64,000 nucleotides of DNA from NCBI GenBank assembly GCA_030674185.1, contig CM060311.1, positions 97,207,013 through 97,271,012 of the forward strand, written 5' to 3'. The notes under the pieces were generated by a model. It was not told where the DNA came from, ran no database searches, and worked only from the letters and a program-made list of their open reading frames with translations. The stretch is from Monoplex corrugatus. Its lineage: Eukaryota; Mollusca; Gastropoda; Littorinimorpha; Ranellidae. Position 1 is the first letter of the stretch. Every line of letters starts with the position of its first letter. This document shows, in pieces, positions 59,731 through 64,000 of the stretch. Position numbers and translations under genes: made by a program.

Positions 59731-60174
59731 CAAGATATGTTATGACAGGAAATGTAGAATACAGCTATGTCATTCAGTCTTGCTCCTAAATAGCACACTT
59801 ACTACCATCCCCATTCTTAACATCATAGCATTGTGAAATATTGCCCCACATTCTGTGACCCTTCATGTCCTGCTGTCATGCTGACCTCAGTTTCAATGGG
59901 TTTGAAGATGGAGAACCAAAATGAGCAGCGTGGGATAGATCCACAGGAGCAGTGCAGAAGATGGGACAACAGTTATAAAAAAAATCAAAGGCAAAAAAGA
60001 AAGGAAAATAGTACGTAGTCACATATAAATGTTAAGGATTAAGTTTGATTCCTCTGCTACGGAATTCTCTTTTGTTCTGTTTGTGTTTTCCTTTCTGTGG
60101 TGATGTTGATTCACAGTGTGGGGAATGACCCTAATCTTAACCCGCGTGTGTGCAATGTTACCCTAACCCAACAG
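59731..60174. other. Intron sequence
   Basis: About 440 bases. A lysine-rich open frame near 59833-60018 was considered and dropped. It ends with the acceptor CCCTAACCCAACAG. Confidence 0.5.
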
Positions 60175-60315
60175 CAAGCTGGAGACTGAAGCAGAACAAG
60201 AACATGAAGAGAAAAAGGCAGAGCTGCAGAAACTCACCTCCACTCAAAATGAAGAGCTGGAAAAACTGCATGATGAGCACAAACAGGCCAAAGATGCTGA
60301 AGAGACTCGACTGCG
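60175..60315 (+). CDS. CEP164: CEP164 exon, coiled coil
   Basis: Acceptor CCAACAG and donor CG|GTAAAT flank 141 bases. The first C completes the Asn codon from the exon at 57011. The peptide includes KLETEAEQEHEEKKAELQKL and ends AKDAEETRLR (R codon split after CG). It is continuous coiled coil with Leu heptads. It is the last clear exon; the next should start with one base completing CGN, to the right of or beyond the window. The remaining C-terminal half of CEP164 is not in this window. Confidence 0.87.
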
Positions 60316-60491
60316 GTAAATTCTCTTATCCCCCCCTTTAGTTTTGTTTTGTGGTTTTAGTGTTGGGGTATTGTGTTATGTATTAGGTTATACATATATG
60401 TTTATGTATATTTTGCGTATTATGCTTTGGGTGGACAGTGTTGTCTTCTTAGTTTATGTGTGTGTGTGTGTGTGTGAGTGTGTGTGTGTGT

Positions 60492-60529
<38 letters not shown>

Positions 60530-60794
60530 CCATGTGCATGCATTTGTGAATGTCTAAATGTTTACTTTGCTCCTACTGTTTTCAGTTGCCACTTTTGTCA
60601 TTAGTCTTAACAGTGAAGCTGTTATGCCTGTTACCATAACTCTGATAATTTCTTAAGTATTGTTTGTCTATAGCTGATGTGAGTAACTGAGTCGTAAAGC
60701 TGCTATGGGCATGATCGCAGTGTACAGTGGAAATCATTCATCAACTTTTTATCAACAGTATAACGTTGAAAACAGCAGTGTTCAAGAAACACTC
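60316..60794. other. Intron sequence with a short (GT)n
   Basis: A GT repeat with GAGTG interruptions occupies 60459-60528. The rest is plain intron. Confidence 0.6.
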
Positions 60795-61330
60795 TCCCTC
60801 CCTCTCTGTCTCTGTCTCTATATCCTTTCTCTGTCTGTCTCTGTCTCTTTTTGTCTGTCCTCTCTCTCTCTCTTTCTCTTTCTATCTGTCTCTCTTTCCC
60901 TCTCTGTCTCTCTTTCTTTCTCTTTCTCTCTCTCTCTCTCTCTCTGTCTCTCTGTCTGCCTCTCTCTCTGTCTCTGTCTCTTTCTTTCTCTCTGTCTCTC
61001 TTTCTCTGTCTCTCTCTCTCTCTTTCTTTCTCTGTCTCTCTCTCTCTTTCTCTCTCTCTCTCTGACTCTCTTTCTCTGTCTTTCTTTCTCTGTCTCTCTC
61101 TGTCTCTGCCTCTTTCTCTTTCTCTCTCTCTCTCTGTCTCTTTCTTTCTCTTTCTCTCTGTCTCTGTCTTTCTCTCTTCTTTCTTTCTCTGTCTCTATCT
61201 CTCTGTCTCTCTCTCTTTCTGTTTCTATGTCTCTGTGTCTCTCTCTCTATCTGTCTTTCTCTTTTTCTCTCTTTCTCTGTCTCTCACCTTTCTGTCTCTC
61301 CTCCCTCTCTCCCCCTTTCCCTTTCTTCCC
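60795..61330. repeat. (CT)n-type polypyrimidine tract, about 530 bases
   Basis: TCTCTG, TCTTTC and TCTCTC mixtures with almost no purine except G in CTCTG. It gives Ser/Leu-rich frames in all plus frames, not a gene. Long sense-strand pyrimidine tracts can form triplex DNA, which is inference. Confidence 0.97.
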
Positions 61331-61649
61331 CCCTGTTTCCCCCCTTCCATCCCTGTCCTCGACAGTATCTTCACAGAGTTCAGAACCTTTTGCGTTATGT
61401 TTGAAAGTAGCACGCATTGCTGGATGGTTTAGTGTTTGTGTTTGCTTGTTCACTGTGTTTCTTGTTTGTAGACACATAGAGATTCACCATCAGCATTTTA
61501 TTTTCTGTCCACTTTGCTTTTAGTGTAATGTTTTGACTTTAGAGACTTTTAGTGTGTATCGCTGTCGCTGTAGAAAACCAGTTTTGAAATATGTGTTGTT
61601 TACCAGTTTTGTTTCAGAATTTGTAAGTGTTGTGAATGAGAGGTTATAA
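61331..61649. other. Intron sequence
   Basis: About 320 bases; nothing is recognised. Confidence 0.5.
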
Positions 61650-61783
61650 ATGTGTGTGTGTGTGTGTGTCTGTGTGTGTTGTGTGTGTGTGTGTCTGTGT
61701 TGTTGTGTGTGTCTGTGTATTTCTGAATATGTGTGTGTGTGTGTATTTCTGAATGTTGTGTGTGTGTGTGTGTGTGTGTGTTG

Positions 61784-61858
<75 letters not shown>

Positions 61859-61905
61859 AGTGTGTGTGTGTGTGGTGTGTGGTGTGTGTGTGTGTGTGTG
61901 TGTCG
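61650..61905. repeat. (GT)n microsatellite
   Basis: GT repeat with TTGTTG, a duplicated GTATTTCTGAAT segment (near 61697 and 61743) and a GAGAGA patch. Confidence 0.95.
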
Positions 61906-62029
61906 TGCGTGCACATGCATACATGCATATTTTGCATTGTGTTTGATCAAATTTGCCCCAACTGACATTGATAAATCACTGCTAAAACAGTAAAGTGAAT
62001 ATGGTAGATGAGCAAATTGGGCATCATAT

Positions 62030-62830
62030 TCAAAAAAGTACTTTTTTTTATAATGGCAGCATTTACAATTTTTTTCCAGTTATAAAATGTTACATTATTT
62101 TGTAAACAGTTCATGAATCACTAATCTTTGTCATGAATTCTCTTCTTAGTATTTTTTTTATTATATATAATGGCAGCATTCACATTTTTTCCAATTATGA
62201 AATGTTACCAAAGAAATAAGAGGGAAGCAGGGAGAATTTTTATGATATTAATCAAAGGACATAACTCTTGAGAGTCACATAGGAATTATCTCCCATATTG
62301 CAGAACTTCTAAAATCTAACATAGTTTTCGCTACACATTCAGCTAGCATAGAAGCAGATACAAAGCACAAAATCTGTACGAGTTCTGAGCTTACGGTTTT
62401 TGTGCTTTGTATCTGCTTCTATGCTAGCTGAATGGGTAGCGCAAATGTGTTAGATTTGAGAAGTTCTGCAATATGGGAGATAATTCCTACGTGACTCTCA
62501 AGAGTTATGTCCTTTGATTAATATAAAATGTTACATTTTTTTTATAAACTGTTCAAGAATCACTAATCTTTGTTATAAATTCTCTTTGAGTTTATTTTTG
62601 TTTTGATAATGGCAGCATTTACCTTTTTTTTTTTTTTACAATTATGAAATGTTACATTTATTTCGTAAACTGTTCAGGCATCAATATTCTTTGTCATGAA
62701 TTCTCTTCTTAGTATTTTTTTTATAATGGCGGCATTCACATTTTTTTTACAATTATAAAATGTTGCATCTATTTTGTAAACTGTTCAAGCATCAGTAATC
62801 TTCACCATGAATTTTCTTCTTAGTATTTGC
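62030..62830. repeat. About 110-bp AT-rich tandem repeat, interrupted by a hairpin element
   Basis: Units contain TATAATGGCAGCATTTACAA, ATGAAATGTTACATT, TTGTAAACTGTTCA and CTTTGTCATGAATTCTCTTC. Copies begin near 62050, 62168, 62605 and 62722. The second is broken by the inserted palindrome at 62246-62524 and continues after it. Confidence 0.8.
62246..62524. mobile_element. Long hairpin MITE
   Basis: Two arms of about 127 bases (62246-62372 and 62397-62524) are near-perfect inverted copies. The left arm starts ATATTAATCAAAGGACATAA and the right arm ends GTCCTTTGATTAATAT. The loop is about 24 bases (62373-62396). There is no coding capacity. AAATGTTAC stands at 62200-62208 and again at 62526-62534, which may be a target duplication of a slightly larger insert or only repeat periodicity. 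Confidence 0.88.
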
Positions 62831-63555
62831 AGACTGAAATGACTTTTTTTTTTTTTTTTTTTTTTTTGGTCCACACTTAAATGGCATTTTTTTCCCCACA
62901 AACAAGCACCATTTTATGTTCGCAGCATTCTGTTTGTATCAGATTTGCCCCAAGGTGTATGTTTCATTTCCAGCAATGGTGCAGTTGACAGCAGGAAGAG
63001 AGAGGAGAAGGAGAATGAATTCAAACCTAGGTTTAGTGATTGTCTTATGTCTGTGTGCTATGTTGTTCCGGTGACTGGGGTCTGACAGCTGTTTCAGTGT
63101 TACGCTGCAGTGTTAAGGTGTAGGCATGGTGAGGTAAAGGTGTACAGTGAGGAGAACAGTGGAAATACACAGAATAGTCTTGTTGGTGTGAGATGCTGTA
63201 GGTTGGACTGTGTTAAAGGATATGTTGAATCATTTGTTCTCAGGGAAAAAGAGTCTAGAATAACAAACAAACAAATAAACAACAAAAATATTATGGCGAA
63301 CAAAAGAAACTAACTGAAATGTGAACAGAACAAACACTTTGATACACATATATATGTTCATACACATCTCTCTCTCTCTGTCTCACACACACACACACAC
63401 ACACACACACCACACACACACACACAACTCAGTTAAAACCACAAATATAATATACACACATGATTAACAGAGAACACAGTGACCACCTAGACAACACTCT
63501 ACTGTGGCACACAACAACACTATCAGCCATAATGGTACAGTGATTTTTATTTCAT
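62831..63555. other. Intron sequence with poly(T) and short (CA)n
   Basis: A T run of about 24 lies at 62844-62867 and a CA microsatellite at 63378-63427. A phase-compatible but weak exon candidate is at 62974-63030. Otherwise nothing is recognised. Confidence 0.5.
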
Positions 63556-63627
63556 ATACAAATTATATCTTGCATGATTGACTCAGTGATTAACTTGTAC
63601 ACTGGAAGTACACTACTAATGACAATC

Positions 63628-64000
63628 TTCTTACTTGTGCTACTACAAAGTACTGTCTAGCAGTAATGTACTCAGTGATTTTTCCTCACTTGTAGCTACT
63701 ACAAAGTACTATCTAGCAATAATGTACTCAGTGATTTTTCTTACTTGTAGCTACTACAAAGTACTTTAGCAATAATGTACTCAGTGATTTTTCTTACTTG
63801 TAGCTACTACAAAGTACTATCTAGCAATAATGTGCTCAGTGATTTTTCTTACTTGTGGCTACTACAAAGTACTATCAGCAATAATGTACTCAGTGATTTT
63901 TCTTACTTGTGGCTACTACAAAGTACTATCTAGCAATAATGTGCTCAGTGATTTTTCTTACTTGTAGCTACTACAAAGTACTATTTAGCAATAATGTGAC
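63628..64000. repeat. 55-bp minisatellite array, cut by window end
   Basis: The unit is GCTACTACAAAGTACTATCT + AGCAATAATGTACTCAGTGA + TTTTTCTTACTTGTA, about 6.5 copies, continuing past the right edge. Variants are TAGCTACT or TGGCTACT and TACTATCTAGC, TACTATCAGC or TACTTTAGC. Confidence 0.93.

Noticed and set aside
59833..60018. Lysine/glutamine-rich 61-codon frame
   Set aside because: The exons at 57011 and 60175 join perfectly in phase (AA+C), leaving no room for it, and it lies just after a SINE-like element.
60705..61523. 272-codon Ser/Leu-rich frame
   Set aside because: Translation of a (CT)n tract.

Overview
This is a eukaryotic, animal-type genomic window and almost all of it is one gene. 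Fourteen well-supported exons plus two weaker candidates lie in order on the + strand between 1535 and 60315. They have canonical splice sites and compatible phases. Their products match the N-terminal part of the centriolar distal-appendage protein CEP164: the region leading into the WW domain ([18 protein letters not shown]), the WW core (HIYYFNF...WDHPCDEFY), a lysine-rich linker, acidic low-complexity segments, a DFG-type conserved block and the start of the long coiled coil. The first coding exon(s) lie left of the window and the rest of the coiled coil lies to the right. Family knowledge: CEP164 docks the mother centriole and recruits TTBK2 through its WW domain during ciliogenesis. The host is probably a spiralian, perhaps a gastropod mollusc, but that rests only on protein and repeat style and is weak.

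The exons make up only about 2.3 kb. The introns are full of tandem arrays: a 26-bp array (3.5-7.1 kb), a 78/82-bp array of about 8.3 kb (13.3-21.6 kb), then units of 91, 37, about 50-70, 121, 26/32, 66, 42, 63, 69, 54, 29 and 55 bp, plus many long (CA/GT)n and (CT)n tracts. The very long open frames in this window are periodicity artefacts of these arrays, several of them open on both strands. Several arrays sit directly against splice sites. One (25.65-26.13 kb) duplicates the splice acceptor and the first bases of the following exon. Another (ending 21.65 kb) supplies the pyrimidine tract of its exon.

Mobile DNA: five copies of one RTE-like LINE family with (TGA)n tails, one nested with a clear 12-bp target-site duplication; a defective piggyBac-like element with TTAA ends (32135-32850); about eleven copies of a palindromic TTAA-ended repeat (TTAACCCTTTGACTCC...); a 5'-truncated LINE with a restriction-like endonuclease that sits, without target-site duplication, inside the 54-bp array (53062-54884); three tRNA-derived SINE-like elements; and a long hairpin MITE (62246-62524).

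Points to verify first are a one-base deletion in the WW-domain exon (near 10380), a coding 18-bp minisatellite giving 17 PEGM hexapeptides, the decoy acceptors before 26121, and two neighbouring 24-nt microexons. Long parts of the 78-bp array look eroded by small deletions and may be low-quality consensus, so indels anywhere in this window should be treated with caution.
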